From Mycolicibacterium iranicum (GTDB taxonomy: Bacteria; Actinomycetota; Actinomycetes; Mycobacteriales; Mycobacteriaceae), in contig NZ_JACHVU010000003.1 of assembly GCF_014190915.1 (NCBI RefSeq), positions 558,001 to 622,000 of the forward strand: a DNA stretch of 64,000 bases, given 5' to 3'. The translations under genes were made by a program, and so were the position numbers. The notes under the pieces were generated by a model that saw only the letters and a list, made by a program, of their open reading frames with translations, made no database searches and was not told the origin of the DNA. This document shows, in pieces, positions 10,809 to 22,800 of this stretch (positions within the stretch are counted from its first letter, which is position 1; each line of letters starts with the position of its first letter).

Positions 10809-13800
10809 GTGAGCGCATATCCCAAGCCCACTTCCGGCGCGCCGAAATTTCCGGCGCTGGAAGCCGAGGTGCTGAGCTACTGGGACAGCGACGACACCTT
10901 CCGCGCCAGCATCGCGCAGCGCGACGGCGCGCCCGAGTATGTCTTCTATGACGGGCCCCCGTTCGCCAACGGGCTTCCGCACTACGGCCATCTGCTCACC
11001 GGTTACGTCAAGGACATCGTGCCGCGCTACCGCACGATGCGCGGCTACAAGGTGGAGCGCCGATTCGGCTGGGACACACACGGTCTGCCCGCCGAGCTCG
11101 AGGTGCAGCGCCAGCTCGGCATCACCGACAAGGCCCAGATCGAAGAGATGGGCATCGAGAAGTTCAACGACGCGTGCCGCGAATCGGTGCTCAAATACAC
11201 CGGCGAATGGCGTGACTACGTCACGCGGCAGGCGCGCTGGGTGGATTTCGACAACGACTACAAGACGCTCGACATCGGATTCATGGAGTCCGTCATCTGG
11301 GTGTTCAAGCAGCTGTGGGACAAGGGCCTCGCCTATGAGGGCAACAGGGTGCTTCCGTACTGCTGGAACGACGAGACCCCGCTGTCCAGCCACGAGCTGC
11401 GCATGGACGACGACGTCTACCAGAACCGGCAGGATCCGGCGCTAACGGTCGGCTTCCGCGTTGGTGGGGTGGCCGGCGGTCCGCTTGACGGCGCCTACCT
11501 GCTCATCTGGACCACCACGCCGTGGACGCTGCCTTCCAATCAGGCCGTCGCCGTCAACCCCGACGTCACCTACGTCGTCGCGGAAACCGACGGTCGCCGG
11601 TTCGTGCTCGCCGAGGCGCGCCTCGGCGCCTACGCCCGCGAGCTCGGCGAGGAGCCGACGATCGTAGGGACCTACCTCGGCCGCGACCTACTCGACGTGC
11701 ACTACGTGCCGCCGTTCCCGTACTTCATGGATTCGCCGAACGCGTTTCGCGTGCTGCCCGCCGATTTCGTCAGCACAGAGGACGGCACCGGCCTGGTCCA
11801 CATGTCGCCGGCCTATGGCGAGGACGACATGGCCACCGCGCAGGCCGGCGGGATCGACGCCGTCACCCCGGTGGATGCCAAGGGGCGCTTCGACGCCACG
11901 GTGCCCGACTACGCCGGTCAGCACGTGTTCGACGCCAACCCGCAGATCATCCGCGACCTCAAGAACGGGTCCGGCGCCGCAGCCGCCAACGGGGCGGTGC
12001 TGGTGCGCCACGACTCCTACGAGCACTCCTACCCGCACTGCTGGCGTTGCCGCAATCCGCTGATCTACCGGGCCGTGTCCTCATGGTTCATCAAGGTGAC
12101 CCAGTTCCGGGACCGGATGGTCGAGCTCAACCAGGAGATCACCTGGTACCCCGAACACGTCAAGGACGGGCAGTTCGGCAAGTGGCTGCAGGGCGCCCGG
12201 GACTGGTCGATCTCACGAAACCGCTACTGGGGCACGCCGATTCCGGTGTGGAAGTCCGACGACCCGGCCTATCCGCGCATCGACGTCTACGGCAGCCTCG
12301 ACGCGATCGAACGCGACTTCGGGGTGCGCCCGGACAATCTGCACCGCCCGTTCATCGACGAACTGACCCGGCCCAACCCGGACGACCCGACCGGCGCGTC
12401 GACCATGCGCCGCATCGAAGACGTGCTCGACGTCTGGTTCGACTCCGGCTCGATGCCCTATGGGCAGGTGCACTACCCGTTCGAGAACGAGGACTGGTTC
12501 GAGTCTCATTACCCCGGCGATTTCATCGTCGAGTACATCGGTCAGACGCGTGGCTGGTTCTACACGCTGCACATCCTGGCCACTGCTCTGTTCGACCGGC
12601 CGGCGTTCCGTACCTGCGTGTCCCACGGCATCGTGCTCGGCAACGACGGTCAGAAGATGAGCAAGTCGCTGCGCAACTACCCCGACGTGTCCGAGGTCTT
12701 CGACCGCGACGGCTCGGACGCGATGCGCTGGTTCCTGATGGCCTCGCCGATCCTGCGGGGCGGGAACCTCGTGGTCACCGAACAGGGCATCCGTGAGGGT
12801 GTGCGTCAGGTCCTGTTGCCGCTGTGGAACGCCTATACGTTCCTCGCGCTCTACGCACCGCAGAAGGGCACCTGGCGCACCGACTCCACGAACGTGCTGG
12901 ACCGCTACATCCTGGCGAAGCTGGCCGTCCTGCGCGAGCAGCTGACCGCCTCGCTGGACGTGTGCGACATCTCGCAGGCCTGCGACCAGCTGCGGCAGTT
13001 CACCGAAGCGCTCACGAATTGGTATGTGCGACGGTCGCGTTCGCGGTTCTGGGAAGAGGATGCCGACGCGATCGACACGCTGCACACCGTGCTCGAGGTG
13101 ACCAGTCGCCTGGCCGCGCCACTGCTGCCGCTGGTCACCGAGGTGATCTGGCGCGGCGTGACGGGGGAGCGGTCGGTGCACCTGACCGATTGGCCCGACG
13201 CCGACTCCCTGCCCGCCGATCCGCAGCTGGTCGCCGACATGGACCTGGTCCGCGAGGTCGCGTCAGCGGGGTCGTCGCTGCGTAAGGCGAAGAAGCTGCG
13301 GGTGCGCCTGCCGTTGCCGAAACTGACTGTCGCCGTTGCCGATCCGCACCGGCTCGAGCCCTACCGCGACCTGATCGCCGACGAACTCAACGTCAAGGCC
13401 GTCGAGCTCTCCGACGACATCGCCGCCCACGGCCGCTTCGAGCTGACCGTGAACGCCCGCGTCGCGGGGCCGCGTATCGGCAAGGACGTCCAGGCGGCGA
13501 TCAAGGCAGTGAAGGCGGGGGAGGCGGTCGTCAACGACGACGGCACGCTGAGCGCCGGCCCGGCGGTCCTGCTGCCCGAGGAGTACAGCTCCCGACTGGT
13601 GGCCGCCGACCCGGAGTTCACCGCCGCACTGTCTGACGGAGCCGGGCTGGTGGTTCTCGACGGGACCGTCACGCCGGAGCTGGAGGCCGAAGGATGGGCC
13701 AAAGACCGGATCCGCGAGTTGCAGGAGCTGCGGAAGACGACCGGGTTGGAGGTGTCCGACCGCATCTCGGTGGTCATGTCCGTGCCCGCCGAGCAGCAGC

Positions 13801-13925
13801 CGTGGGCGCAGACCCACCGGGACCTGATTGCGGGCGAAATCCTCGCGACGAGCTTCGAGTTCGGCGAGCCGGACGGCGGCGCCGACATCGGTGAGGGCGT
13901 GCGGGTCTCGATCGCCAAGGTGTGA
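10809..13925 (+). CDS. ileS: isoleucyl-tRNA synthetase
   Basis: A 1038-residue class I synthetase that charges tRNA-Ile. Signature motifs are HYGH (the HIGH box, residues 58-61) and KMSKS (616-620). The editing insert lies between them ([30 protein letters not shown]), and an anticodon-binding helical domain follows. It belongs to the long, eukaryote-like IleRS type usual in mycobacteria. The GTG at 10809 is chosen because AGGAG at 10795-10799 sits nine bases upstream and the protein then starts [18 protein letters not shown]; the longer open frame would run through the T-box. Expression is controlled by that T-box. Confidence 0.97.
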   Translation: MSAYPKPTSGAPKFPALEAEVLSYWDSDDTFRASIAQRDGAPEYVFYDGPPFANGLPHYGHLLTGYVKDIVPRYRTMRGYKVERRFGWDTHGLPAELEVQRQLGITDKAQIEEMGIEKFNDACRESVLKYTGEWRDYVTRQARWVDFDNDYKTLDIGFMESVIWVFKQLWDKGLAYEGNRVLPYCWNDETPLSSHELRMDDDVYQNRQDPALTVGFRVGGVAGGPLDGAYLLIWTTTPWTLPSNQAVAVNPDVTYVVAETDGRRFVLAEARLGAYARELGEEPTIVGTYLGRDLLDVHYVPPFPYFMDSPNAFRVLPADFVSTEDGTGLVHMSPAYGEDDMATAQAGGIDAVTPVDAKGRFDATVPDYAGQHVFDANPQIIRDLKNGSGAAAANGAVLVRHDSYEHSYPHCWRCRNPLIYRAVSSWFIKVTQFRDRMVELNQEITWYPEHVKDGQFGKWLQGARDWSISRNRYWGTPIPVWKSDDPAYPRIDVYGSLDAIERDFGVRPDNLHRPFIDELTRPNPDDPTGASTMRRIEDVLDVWFDSGSMPYGQVHYPFENEDWFESHYPGDFIVEYIGQTRGWFYTLHILATALFDRPAFRTCVSHGIVLGNDGQKMSKSLRNYPDVSEVFDRDGSDAMRWFLMASPILRGGNLVVTEQGIREGVRQVLLPLWNAYTFLALYAPQKGTWRTDSTNVLDRYILAKLAVLREQLTASLDVCDISQACDQLRQFTEALTNWYVRRSRSRFWEEDADAIDTLHTVLEVTSRLAAPLLPLVTEVIWRGVTGERSVHLTDWPDADSLPADPQLVADMDLVREVASAGSSLRKAKKLRVRLPLPKLTVAVADPHRLEPYRDLIADELNVKAVELSDDIAAHGRFELTVNARVAGPRIGKDVQAAIKAVKAGEAVVNDDGTLSAGPAVLLPEEYSSRLVAADPEFTAALSDGAGLVVLDGTVTPELEAEGWAKDRIRELQELRKTTGLEVSDRISVVMSVPAEQQPWAQTHRDLIAGEILATSFEFGEPDGGADIGEGVRVSIAKV

Positions 13926-13940
13926 CGGGACCCGGATGGC

Positions 13941-14177
13941 CTACTCGGCGGTGACGCGGGCGCTGCGCCCGAACAGTGTGACGACGTCGCCGTCGTGCAG
14001 CTGCCGGCCGCGCCGCTGCTCGACCTCGCCGTTCACGGCGACCTGGCCGTCCGCGATGACCGCCTTGGCGTCGGCGCCCGAGTCGATGAGCCCCGCGAGT
14101 TTGAGGAACTGGCCGAGGCGGATCGAGGCGTCCCGGATCGGAACCTCGGACGCGTCGCCTTCGCTCGGGTGTGCCAC
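13941..14177 (-). CDS. small S4-domain RNA-binding protein
   Basis: A 78-residue protein that is essentially one S4 RNA-binding fold: [48 protein letters not shown]. It resembles the YbcJ/YaaA group of small S4 proteins linked to ribosome or RNA metabolism, but has no catalytic domain. It converges on ileS (15-base gap) and diverges from dinB with a 39-base shared promoter region. RNA binding is likely; the RNA partner is unknown. Confidence 0.85.
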   Translation of the reverse strand: MAHPSEGDASEVPIRDASIRLGQFLKLAGLIDSGADAKAVIADGQVAVNGEVEQRRGRQLHDGDVVTLFGRSARVTAE

Positions 14178-14216
14178 GCCGCCACGCTATCTCCTCACGC
14201 CTTAGCATCGGCATCT

Positions 14217-15578
14217 GTGGCCGCTCGATGGGTCCTGCACCTGGACATGGACGCGTTCTTCGCGTCGGTGGAGCAGCTGACCCGCCCGACGCTGCGGGGC
14301 CGCCCGGTGCTCGTCGGCGGGCTCGGCGGCCGCGGCGTGGTGGCCGGGGCGAGCTACGAGTCACGGGTGTACGGCGCACGCTCGGCGATGCCCATGCACC
14401 AGGCGCGTCGTCTGGTGGGGGCCACCGCTGTGGTCCTTCCGCCGCGCGGGGTCGTCTACGGCCTGGCCAGCAGGCGGGTGTTCCAGACGGTCCGCACCAG
14501 GATGCCGGTGCTCGAGCAGTTGTCGTTCGACGAGGCCTTCGGCGAGCCGGCCGAACTGGCCGGAGCCTCGGCATCGGAGGTGGCCGATTTCTGTCAGGCG
14601 CTGCGTGCGGAGGTCACCGCCGTCACCGGGCTCGTCGCATCCGTGGGGGCCGGATCGGGGAAGCAGATCGCCAAGATCGCCTCGGGCCTGGCCAAGCCGG
14701 ACGGCATCCGGGTGGTCACCCGTGACGACGAGGCGCCGCTGCTGGAAACGCTGCCGGTGCGCCGGCTCTGGGGTATCGGCCCGGTGGCCGAGGAAAGGCT
14801 GCACCGGCTCGGCATCGAGACCATCGGCGGTTTCGCCGCCCTGTCGGACACCGAGGTCGCCAACATCCTGGGACCCACGGTCGGGCCCGCGCTGCACCGG
14901 CTGGCCCGGGGCATCGACGACCGTCCGGTCGCCGAGAACGCGCCCGCCAAACAGATCAGCGCCGAGTCGACCTTCCCGCAGGACCTCACGACCCTGGCCC
15001 AGCTTCGCGACGCCGCGGCGCCGATCGGCGAGCACGCCCACCGCAGGTTGCTCAAGGACGGCCGGGGCGCCCGCACCGTCACCGTGAAGCTGAAGAAGTC
15101 GGACATGAGCACGCTCACGCGGTCGGCCACGTTGCCCTATGCGACGACCGATGCCGGCACGCTGATCGCCACCGCGCACCGGCTTCTGCTCGACCCGGTG
15201 GACATCGGGCCCATACGTCTTGTGGGCGTGGGTTTCTCGGGGTTGACCGATATCCAGCAGGAGTCGCTGTTCCCGGAGCTGGAGATGGCGACCGCCGAGG
15301 AGATGGCCAGCATCGCGGCGTCACCGCAGCCGGCCGATCCCGGCGTGACGGTGCCGGCCTGGCGCATCGGTGACGATGTCTCGCACACCGAGCTCGGTCA
15401 CGGCTGGGTGCAGGGCGCCGGCCACGGGGTGATGACGATCCGCTTCGAGACCCGCGGCAGCGGGCCCGGGGCCGCGCGCACCTTCCGCGAGGACGACCCC
15501 GCGGTGGCGCGCGCCAATCCCGTCGACAGCCTCGACTGGCCCGACTACGTCGACGAGGTGGCCCGCCACCAGAGCTGA
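14217..15578 (+). CDS. dinB: DNA polymerase IV, Y family
   Basis: A 453-residue translesion polymerase of the DinB1/DinX type. The catalytic carboxylates lie in [12 protein letters not shown] near the N-terminus and in [13 protein letters not shown] helix-hairpin-helix ([24 protein letters not shown]) and a little-finger domain follow. A beta-clamp binding motif QESLFP is present at residues 348-353. About 100 further residues extend beyond it. The GTG at 14217 is preferred because it gives [15 protein letters not shown] and lies eight bases after a TTAGCAT -10-like box (14202-14208). The stop is directly adjacent to the end of convergent ansA, with no intergenic base. Confidence 0.94.
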   Translation: MAARWVLHLDMDAFFASVEQLTRPTLRGRPVLVGGLGGRGVVAGASYESRVYGARSAMPMHQARRLVGATAVVLPPRGVVYGLASRRVFQTVRTRMPVLEQLSFDEAFGEPAELAGASASEVADFCQALRAEVTAVTGLVASVGAGSGKQIAKIASGLAKPDGIRVVTRDDEAPLLETLPVRRLWGIGPVAEERLHRLGIETIGGFAALSDTEVANILGPTVGPALHRLARGIDDRPVAENAPAKQISAESTFPQDLTTLAQLRDAAAPIGEHAHRRLLKDGRGARTVTVKLKKSDMSTLTRSATLPYATTDAGTLIATAHRLLLDPVDIGPIRLVGVGFSGLTDIQQESLFPELEMATAEEMASIAASPQPADPGVTVPAWRIGDDVSHTELGHGWVQGAGHGVMTIRFETRGSGPGAARTFREDDPAVARANPVDSLDWPDYVDEVARHQS

Positions 15579-16481
15579 TCAGCCCCAACGCGCGAAGTCG
15601 TCGCCGGCGGACCGTCCCGCCGCCAGGGTGGCCATCAGCAGCACGCGCGCCTGGGGCGGACGAAGTTGCGGCGCCACGATCGCGCCCGCATCCACGAGAT
15701 CCCGGCCGGGTCCGTAGCCGGGGTTGACCCGTCCGCCCGGCACGCGCGTCGACACCGCGACCGTCACGCCGTCGCGGCGGTGCCTGCGCACGCCGGCGAT
15801 CAGCGCCTTGCCCGCGTTGCCCGCGCCCATCGCCTCCAGGACGATGCCCCGCGCGCCGGCGGCCACGCAGGCGTCCAGGGCGGCGGTGTCCGCCCCCGGA
15901 TACGCCGCGACGATGTCGACGCGCGGGGCGTCGGCCGCGATCAACGACCCCAGGTGTGGGCACGGCGCGTCGCGCCCGGCACGTCGACCGGCGAAGCTCT
16001 GCAGGTCGGTGGTCGCCACCTTGTGCAGGCCGAGGGCGGCGAAGACGTCGCCGGCGAACGCCACCGTCACCCCGAGGTGCCGGGAGGCGGGGTCGGCGGC
16101 CACCGCGAGCGCATCGCGCAGGTTGACCGGGCCGTCGGCGTCGGGCGCGTCGGCGCTGCGCTGGGACCCGGTGAGCACCACGGGCACGTCACCGTCGTAG
16201 GTGAGGGCCAGCCACAGGGCGGTCTCCTCCATGGTGTCCGTGCCGTGCGTGATCACGATGCCCGCGGTGGTGCCTGCCCCCGCCGCGGAGCGCACCGCGG
16301 CACCGATGCGGTCCCAGTCGGCGGGGACGAGTTCGGAGCTGTCGACGGCCATGACGTCGACGACCTCGACGTCGAGACCCTCGGTGAGGTCGGCGCCGGA
16401 GCGAGTAGGGCGCTTCACTCCCTCGGCATCCGAGATGGTCGAGATCGTGCCGCCGGTGGCGAGGACGACGAGGCGATGCAT
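15579..16481 (-). CDS. ansA: L-asparaginase
   Basis: A 300-residue type of bacterial asparaginase that hydrolyses asparagine to aspartate and ammonia. Both active-site threonine motifs are visible: TGGTIST at the extreme N-terminus (residues 9-15) and HGTDTMEET about 80 residues later. I chose the ATG at 16481 ([14 protein letters not shown]) because asparaginases begin with this strand; the longer open frame adds 75 low-quality arginine-rich residues that overlap lspA. No signal peptide is seen, so it is probably cytoplasmic. It diverges from lspA with 42 bases between the start codons. Confidence 0.93.
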   Translation of the reverse strand: MHRLVVLATGGTISTISDAEGVKRPTRSGADLTEGLDVEVVDVMAVDSSELVPADWDRIGAAVRSAAGAGTTAGIVITHGTDTMEETALWLALTYDGDVPVVLTGSQRSADAPDADGPVNLRDALAVAADPASRHLGVTVAFAGDVFAALGLHKVATTDLQSFAGRRAGRDAPCPHLGSLIAADAPRVDIVAAYPGADTAALDACVAAGARGIVLEAMGAGNAGKALIAGVRRHRRDGVTVAVSTRVPGGRVNPGYGPGRDLVDAGAIVAPQLRPPQARVLLMATLAAGRSAGDDFARWG

Positions 16482-16523
16482 GGGTGGAATTGTTCCCCAC
16501 CGGCTCTTTGCGATGATGGGTGC

Positions 16524-17222
16524 GTGACTGACGAATCTTCGAGCCCGGCCGAACCGGTGACCGGTGCGGCGGCCACGGGTGACACGCCCGTGTCGCCGGC
16601 CAAGCCGCGACGCCGGCTGCGCCTCCTCCTGAGCGTGGCGGCGGTCGTGCTCGTTTTCGACATCATCACCAAGGTGCTCGCGGTCCGGCTGCTGACGCCG
16701 GGACAACCCGTCTCGATCATCGGCGACACGGTCACATGGACACTGGTCCGCAACTCGGGGGCGGCGTTCTCGATGGCGACTGGCTACACCTGGGTGCTGA
16801 CCCTGGTGGCGACCGGTGTGGTGTTCGGCATCATCTGGATGGGCCGGCGCCTTGTATCACCGTGGTGGGCGCTGGGTCTGGGCATGATCCTCGGTGGCGC
16901 GCTGGGCAACCTGGTGGACCGCTTCTTCAGATCGCCGGGCCCGCTGCGCGGGCATGTCGTCGATTTCCTGTCGATCGGTTGGTGGCCGGTGTTCAACGTC
17001 GCCGACCCGGCGGTGGTCGGCGGGGCGATTCTGCTGGTGGCGCTGTCGTTGTTCGGGTTCGACTTCGACACCGTCGGGAGGCGCCAGCCGACCGGCGCAG
17101 AGGACGAGGTCGGGAGGCGCCAGCCGACCGGCGCAGAGGATGAGGTCGGGAGGCGCCAGCCGACCGGCGCAGAGGATGAGGTCGGGAGGCGCCAGCCGGA
17201 CCCCGAGCCCGGGGAAGGATGA
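16524..17222 (+). CDS. lspA: lipoprotein signal peptidase (signal peptidase II) with repeat tail
   Basis: A 232-residue inner-membrane aspartyl protease that removes the signal peptide of diacylglyceryl prolipoproteins. Four membrane segments are visible. The catalytic aspartates are in GNLVDR (D132) and [11 protein letters not shown] (D161). NSGAAFSM is the conserved substrate-site loop. The normal enzyme ends near residue 183. The remaining 49 residues contain three and a half copies of a 12-residue unit [12 protein letters not shown], which should be cytosolic and disordered. The N-terminal 30 residues are also low in complexity. The stop overlaps the pseudouridine synthase start (ATGA). 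Confidence 0.95.
   Translation: MTDESSSPAEPVTGAAATGDTPVSPAKPRRRLRLLLSVAAVVLVFDIITKVLAVRLLTPGQPVSIIGDTVTWTLVRNSGAAFSMATGYTWVLTLVATGVVFGIIWMGRRLVSPWWALGLGMILGGALGNLVDRFFRSPGPLRGHVVDFLSIGWWPVFNVADPAVVGGAILLVALSLFGFDFDTVGRRQPTGAEDEVGRRQPTGAEDEVGRRQPTGAEDEVGRRQPDPEPGEG
17073..17199 (+). repeat. 36-base tandem repeat inside lspA, about 3.5 copies
   Basis: Units begin GTCGGGAGGCGCCAGCC at 17073, 17109, 17145 and 17181, exactly 36 bases apart. The first three are full length and differ only at one base near the end (GAC versus GAT in the aspartate codon); the fourth is cut short. In frame it encodes [12 protein letters not shown]. The near identity of the copies points to recent slippage or unequal exchange, and copy number may vary between strains. 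Confidence 0.95.
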
Positions 17223-18148
17223 CGTCCCGGTCGATGCCCGTGCCCGAGGGGCTGGCAGGCATGCGGGTGGACGCGGGCCTGGCCCGGCTGCTGGGTCTGT
17301 CGCGCACTGCGGCCGCCGCGATCGCCGAGGAGGGTGGCGTCGAGCTGGACGGGGCGCCCGCGGCGAAATCGGACAAGCTCAACGCGGGGGCATGGCTGGA
17401 GGTGCGCCTGCCCGAACCGCCCGCGCCGGTGGAGAACACGCCGGTCGACATCGAGGGCATGGGGATCCTGTACTCCGACGACGACATCGTCGCCGTCGAC
17501 AAGCCGCCGGGGGTGGCCGCCCATGCGACGGTCGGCTGGCACGGGCCGACGGTGCTCGGCGGACTCGCCGCCGCGGGCTTCCGGATCAGCACCTCGGGGA
17601 TCCACGAACGTCAGGGCATCGTGCACCGGCTCGACGTCGGAACGTCCGGCGTGATGGTGGTCGCCCTGTCGGAACGGGCCTACACAGCGCTCAAACGCGC
17701 GTTCAAGCAGCGGACCGTCGAGAAGCGGTATCACGCCCTCGTGCAGGGACATCCGGATCCGTCCAGCGGCACCATCGACGCGCCGATCGGCAGACACCGC
17801 GGGCACGACTGGAAGTTCGCGGTCGTCGAGGGCGGCAGGAACAGCGTGACCCACTACGACACGCTGGAGGCCCATCAGGCGGCCAGCCTGCTCGACATCG
17901 AACTCGAGACGGGGCGCACCCATCAGATCCGGGTGCACTTCGCGGCGCTGCACCATCCGTGCTGCGGGGACCTGACCTATGGGGCAGACCCCACCCTGGC
18001 CCGCCGCTTGAATCTCGAACGGCAGTGGCTGCATGCCCGCTCGTTGGCGTTCGCTCATCCGGCGGACGGGCGGCGGGTCGAGATCACGAGCCCGTACCCG
18101 GCCGATCTGCAGCAGGCCCTGGACATCCTGCGTCAGCACGAGCTGTGA
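17219..18148 (+). CDS. RluA/RluD-family RNA pseudouridine synthase
   Basis: A 309-residue protein with an N-terminal S4 domain (about residues 15-65) followed by the pseudouridine synthase catalytic domain. The active-site aspartate is D139 in [15 protein letters not shown], and [24 protein letters not shown] is the typical C-terminal motif. It isomerises specific uridines, in this family usually in 23S rRNA. It overlaps lspA by four bases upstream and the rarD-like gene by four bases downstream, so the three are translationally coupled, as lspA and an rluD homologue are in many bacteria. The exact target uridine is not known. Confidence 0.92.
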   Translation: MTSRSMPVPEGLAGMRVDAGLARLLGLSRTAAAAIAEEGGVELDGAPAAKSDKLNAGAWLEVRLPEPPAPVENTPVDIEGMGILYSDDDIVAVDKPPGVAAHATVGWHGPTVLGGLAAAGFRISTSGIHERQGIVHRLDVGTSGVMVVALSERAYTALKRAFKQRTVEKRYHALVQGHPDPSSGTIDAPIGRHRGHDWKFAVVEGGRNSVTHYDTLEAHQAASLLDIELETGRTHQIRVHFAALHHPCCGDLTYGADPTLARRLNLERQWLHARSLAFAHPADGRRVEITSPYPADLQQALDILRQHEL

Positions 18149-19035
18149 GGTCCGGCCTGCTCTACGGCGCCGGCGCCTACCTGATGTGGGGGGTGTTCCC
18201 GGCGTTCTTCCCGCTGCTCAAGCCGGCCGGCGCCCCGGAGGTGCTCGCCCACCGGATCATCTGGGGCTTCGCGCTGATGGTGGTCGTGGTCGCAGCGGTG
18301 CGTCGGCTCGGGGACATCCGGCGCATCACCCGGCGGACGTGGCTGCTTCTGGTGGCCGCCTCGGGCCTGATCTCGGTCAACTGGCTCATCTACGTCTACG
18401 CCGTCAACAACGGCCACGTCGTCGACGCCGCGCTGGGGTACTTCATCAATCCGCTGGTGTCGATTGCTCTGGGCCTGTTGATCTTTCGGGAACGATTGAA
18501 CCGCTGGCAGTTCGCGGCGCTGGCGATCGCCGTGACGGCGGTGGTGATCATGACGGTGCAGTTGGGACAGCCGCCGCTCGTGGGTCTGGGCCTGGCGTTG
18601 TCTTTCGGCCTCTACGGTGCGGTGAAGAAATCGGTGCCGACGGATCCGCGGGTCAGCGTGGGCCTGGAGGCGGCCATCGCCACGCCCTTCGCGCTGGCCT
18701 ACCTGGTGGTGTTGCAGCTCAGTGGCGGCGGAACCCTGACCGGGCACGGCGCGGGACATGTGGCGCTGCTGATCGTCTCGGGCATGCTGACCGCGCTTCC
18801 CCTGCTGCTGTTCGCCGCCGCGGCCCAGCGGCTGCCGATGGTCACGCTGGGCCTGCTGTTCTACATGACGCCGGCGATGCAGCTGACGTGGGGCGTGGTC
18901 GTGGGGCACGAACCGATGCCACCGATGCGCTGGCTCGGGTTCGCGCTGATCTGGCTCGCGCTGCTCGTTTTCACCGTCGACGCGGTGCGTCGCGCGCGTG
19001 TCGAGCGCAGGGCTCCCGCCCCGGTGGCGGCCTAG
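18145..19035 (+). CDS. rarD: RarD-like EamA-family transporter
   Basis: A 296-residue membrane protein with ten predicted helices and the RarD/EamA pattern: N-terminal [37 protein letters not shown], then [36 protein letters not shown], which are highly typical of RarD. RarD proteins were named for chloramphenicol resistance, but their physiological substrates are unclear. The GTG at 18145 overlaps the TGA of the pseudouridine synthase (GTGA). It is the last gene of the lspA operon and is absent from this position in M. tuberculosis. Confidence 0.88.
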   Translation: MRSGLLYGAGAYLMWGVFPAFFPLLKPAGAPEVLAHRIIWGFALMVVVVAAVRRLGDIRRITRRTWLLLVAASGLISVNWLIYVYAVNNGHVVDAALGYFINPLVSIALGLLIFRERLNRWQFAALAIAVTAVVIMTVQLGQPPLVGLGLALSFGLYGAVKKSVPTDPRVSVGLEAAIATPFALAYLVVLQLSGGGTLTGHGAGHVALLIVSGMLTALPLLLFAAAAQRLPMVTLGLLFYMTPAMQLTWGVVVGHEPMPPMRWLGFALIWLALLVFTVDAVRRARVERRAPAPVAA

Positions 19036-19053
19036 GCTTTGCGCGCGATGTTG

Positions 19054-19082
19054 TTGACCCGCCGGTAGCTATGCCATAACGT
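19054..19082 (+). promoter_or_regulatory. promoter of the TetR gene with -35 and -10 boxes
   Basis: TTGACC (19054-19059) and TAACGT (19077-19082) are separated by 17 bases and fit the housekeeping sigma consensus. Seven bases after the -10 comes GTG at 19089, predicting a leaderless transcript. This decides the start of the regulator in favour of 19089 over the TTG at 19083. Confidence 0.65.
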
Positions 19083-19088
19083 TTGCTC

Positions 19089-19763
19089 GTGGAGAACGAG
19101 ACCCTCACGGTGACCGCTGTCCGTAAACGCGGTCGCCCGGTGGGGGCGGATTCCGAGCAGACCCGCAGGAGCATCCTCGCCGCGGCCAGGGACATCATCG
19201 CCGAGCGTGGTTACCAGGCAGCGACGTTCCAACAGATCGCGCAGCGCGCCGGCGTCAGCCGGCCCACCCTGCACTACTACTTCTCCACTCGTGAGGACCT
19301 CTACGAAACGCTGCTGGCCGACGTCCGGGCACGGATGGAGCAGTGCGCCGCCGTGGCCGTCGGAAGCGGGTGCTTGCGCAGTCAACTAGCAGCGTTCTCG
19401 GCCGAGCTGCACCGTCTGGGCAGCGCCGAGCCGGCGTTGATGAAGCTGGTGGTGACCGCGCGCATCGACCATCACCGGGCAGCGCACCGCCACGAGGCGG
19501 CGTCCGCCGTGGTGTCCACGGTGCACGCGTTCTACGACGCGGTGGTCGTCGACGCGGTCCGTCGTGGGGAACTCGCGCCCGACACCGACGCCCACGCGGT
19601 GGCCGACATGCTCGCCGCGGTGTTCTGGGGGCTCGGCTTCTATGCCGGCTTCCTGGCCGACGGCGCGGACACCGGCCGGACATCTGAGATAGCCAGGCAA
19701 TTGCTGCGAACGCTCGATGGCGGATTGCTGCACGAACCGGTCGGCGTCGAGCGCCGGGCGTGA
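19089..19763 (+). CDS. TetR-family transcriptional regulator
   Basis: A 224-residue repressor-type protein. The N-terminal HTH is textbook: RRSILAAARDIIAERGYQAATFQQIAQRAGVSRPTLHYYFSTREDLYETLLADV. The C-terminal half is a ligand-binding helical bundle with no recognisable ligand signature. It follows the rarD-like gene by 53 bases but has its own promoter. No target operator is obvious nearby. Candidates are the rarD-like transporter or distant genes. Confidence 0.9.
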   Translation: MENETLTVTAVRKRGRPVGADSEQTRRSILAAARDIIAERGYQAATFQQIAQRAGVSRPTLHYYFSTREDLYETLLADVRARMEQCAAVAVGSGCLRSQLAAFSAELHRLGSAEPALMKLVVTARIDHHRAAHRHEAASAVVSTVHAFYDAVVVDAVRRGELAPDTDAHAVADMLAAVFWGLGFYAGFLADGADTGRTSEIARQLLRTLDGGLLHEPVGVERRA

Positions 19764-19834
19764 CCGCAACTTCCTGAGACACGCAGCCCGACACGCCGAA
19801 CGCTGTCGGTGGGCGGTCATAGACTGGCCTGCCT

Positions 19835-22800
19835 ATGAGCGGGTCATTCGTGCATCTCCACAACCACACCGAGTATTCGATGCTCGACGGTGCCGCGAAG
19901 GTCAAACCGATGCTTGCCGAGGCGCAGCGGCTGGAGATGCCCGCGATCGGCATGACCGACCACGGAAACATGTTCGGCGCCAGCGAGTTCTACAACGCCG
20001 CCACCGACGCCGGAATCACGCCGATCATCGGTGTCGAGGCCTACATCGCGCCCGCCTCGCGCTTCGACACCAAGCGCGTCCTGTGGGGCGACCCGGGCCA
20101 GAAGAGCGACGACGTGTCGGGCAGCGGCTCGTACACGCACATGACGATGGTCGCCGAGAACGCGACCGGGTTGCGCAACCTGTTCAAGCTGTCGTCCCTG
20201 GCGTCCTTCGAGGGTCAGCTGGGCAAGTGGTCCCGCATGGATGCCGAGATCATCGCCGAGCACTCCGAGGGCATCATCGCCACGACGGGCTGCCCGTCCG
20301 GCGAGGTGCAGACCCGACTGCGGCTGGGCCACCGGCAGGAGGCCATCGAGGCGGCGGCCAAGTGGCGTGAGATCTTCGGTCCCGAGAATTTCTTCCTGGA
20401 GCTCATGGACCACGGCCTCGACATCGAGCGCCGGGTTCGCGAGGGCCTGCTGGAGATCGGGCAGAAGCTCAACATCCCGCCGCTGGCGACCAACGACTGC
20501 CACTACGTCACCCGCGAGGCGTCCCGCAACCACGAGGCGCTGCTGTGTGTGCAGACCGGCAAGACCCTCTCGGATCCCACCCGCTTCAAGTTCGACGGCG
20601 ACGGCTACTTCCTGAAGTCGGCCGCCGAGATGCGCGCCCTGTGGGACGACCAGGTGCCGGGCGCGTGCGACTCGACACTGCTGATCGCCGAGCGGGTGCA
20701 GTCCTACGCCGATGTGTGGGCACCGCGCGACAGGATGCCGATCTTCCCCGTGCCCGAAGGACACGACCAGGCGTCGTGGCTGCACCACGAGGTGATGGCC
20801 GGGTTGCAGCGCAGGTTCGGCAACGTGGCCATCGAGCAGGTGCCGGCCGACTACATCGAGCGCGCCAACTACGAGATCAAGGTCATCTGCGACAAGGGAT
20901 TCCCGTCCTACTTCCTCATCGTCGCCGACCTGATCAACTACGCGAAGTCGGTCGACATCCGGGTCGGTCCCGGGCGCGGCTCGGCGGCCGGGTCGCTCGT
21001 CGCCTACGCGATGGGGATCACCAACATCGACCCGATCCCGCACGGCCTGCTCTTCGAACGCTTCCTCAACCCGGAGCGGCCGTCGGCCCCCGACATCGAC
21101 ATCGACTTCGACGACCGTCGCCGCGGTGAGATGTTGCGCTACGCGGCCAACAAGTGGGGGAGCGATCGCGTCGCCCAGGTCATCACCTTCGGCACGATCA
21201 AGACGAAAGCGGCGCTGAAGGATTCGGCACGGGTGAACTACGGCCAGCCCGGGTTCGCCATCGCCGACCGCATCACCAAGGCGCTGCCCCCGCCGATCAT
21301 GGCCAAGGACATCCCGCTGTCGGGCATCACCGACCCGACCCATGAGCGGTACAAGGAAGCCGCCGAGGTGCGCAGCCTCATCGACACCGACCCCGATGTC
21401 CGGACCATCTACGAAACCGCGCGCGGTCTCGAGGGTCTGGTCCGCAACGCGGGTGTGCACGCCTGCGCGGTGATCATGAGCTCCGAGCCGCTCATCGATG
21501 CGATCCCGCTGTGGCGGCGGCCGCAGGACGGTGCGGTGATCACCGGGTGGGACTACCCGTCGTGTGAGGCCATCGGCCTGCTGAAGATGGACTTCCTCGG
21601 GCTGCGCAACCTGACGATCATCGGTGACTGCATCGAGAACATCAAAGCCAACCGCGGCATCGACCTGGACCTGGAGTCGCTGTCCCTCGACGACCCCAAG
21701 GCCTACGAGCTGCTCGGGCGCGGCGACACCCTCGGCGTGTTCCAGCTCGACGGCGGCCCGATGCGTGACCTGCTGCGGCGCATGCAGCCCACCGAGTTCA
21801 ACGACATCGTCGCCGTGCTGGCGCTCTACCGGCCCGGCCCGATGGGCATGAACGCCCACAACGACTACGCCGACCGCAAGAACAACCGGCAGGCCATCAA
21901 GCCGATCCATCCCGAGCTGGAGGAACCCCTCAAGGAGATCCTCGCCGAGACCTACGGCCTGATCGTCTACCAAGAGCAGATCATGTTCATCGCCCAGAAG
22001 GTCGCCTCCTACACGATGGGCAAGGCCGATGCGCTGCGAAAAGCCATGGGTAAGAAGAAGCTTGAAGTCCTCGAAGCCGAGTACAAGGGTTTCCGCGAGG
22101 GCATGACCGCCAACGGGTTCTCCGAGGCCGCGGTGAAAGCGTTGTGGGACACCATCCTTCCGTTCGCCGGCTATGCGTTCAACAAGTCGCATGCCGCCGG
22201 CTACGGCCTGGTGTCGTACTGGACGGCGTACCTCAAGGCCAATTTTCCGGCCGAATACATGGCGGGACTTCTCACCTCGGTCGGTGACGACAAGGACAAG
22301 GCCGCGGTGTACCTGGCCGACTGCCGGCGCCTCGGCATCACGGTCCTGCCGCCCGACGTCAATGAGTCGGTGCAGAACTTCGCCTCCGTCGGCAATGACA
22401 TTCGCTTCGGGCTCGGCGCGGTGCGCAACGTCGGCGCGAACGTCGTGTCCTCGATCGTCAGCACCAGGACGGAGAGGGGCAAGTACACCGATTTCTCCGA
22501 CTACCTGAACAAGATCGACATCGCCGCGTGCAACAAGAAGGTGACGGAGTCGCTCGTCAAGGCCGGGGCGTTCGATTCGCTCGGGCATCCTCGCAAGGGC
22601 TTGTTCCTGGTGCACACCGACGCGGTGGACTCGGTGCTGGGAACCAAGAAGGCCGAGGCGATGGGCCAGTTCGACCTGTTCGGTGGGGGAGACGGCGGGG
22701 CGGACAGTGGCGAGTCCGTGTTCACCATCAAGGTCCCCGACGAGGAGTGGGAGGACAAGCACAAGCTCGCCCTCGAGCGCGAGATGCTCGGGCTGTACGT

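Noticed and set aside
15666..16523. Upstream extension of lspA across ansA
   Set aside because: The frame is open for 518 codons but the part before 16524 is antisense to asparaginase and has no conserved motif.
16482..16706. N-terminal extension of ansA by 75 residues
   Set aside because: Overlaps divergent lspA and adds arginine-rich sequence ahead of the conserved first strand of asparaginase.
17073..17199. 36-base repeats in lspA as a CRISPR
   Set aside because: Units are directly adjacent with no spacers, and they encode an in-frame 12-residue repeat.
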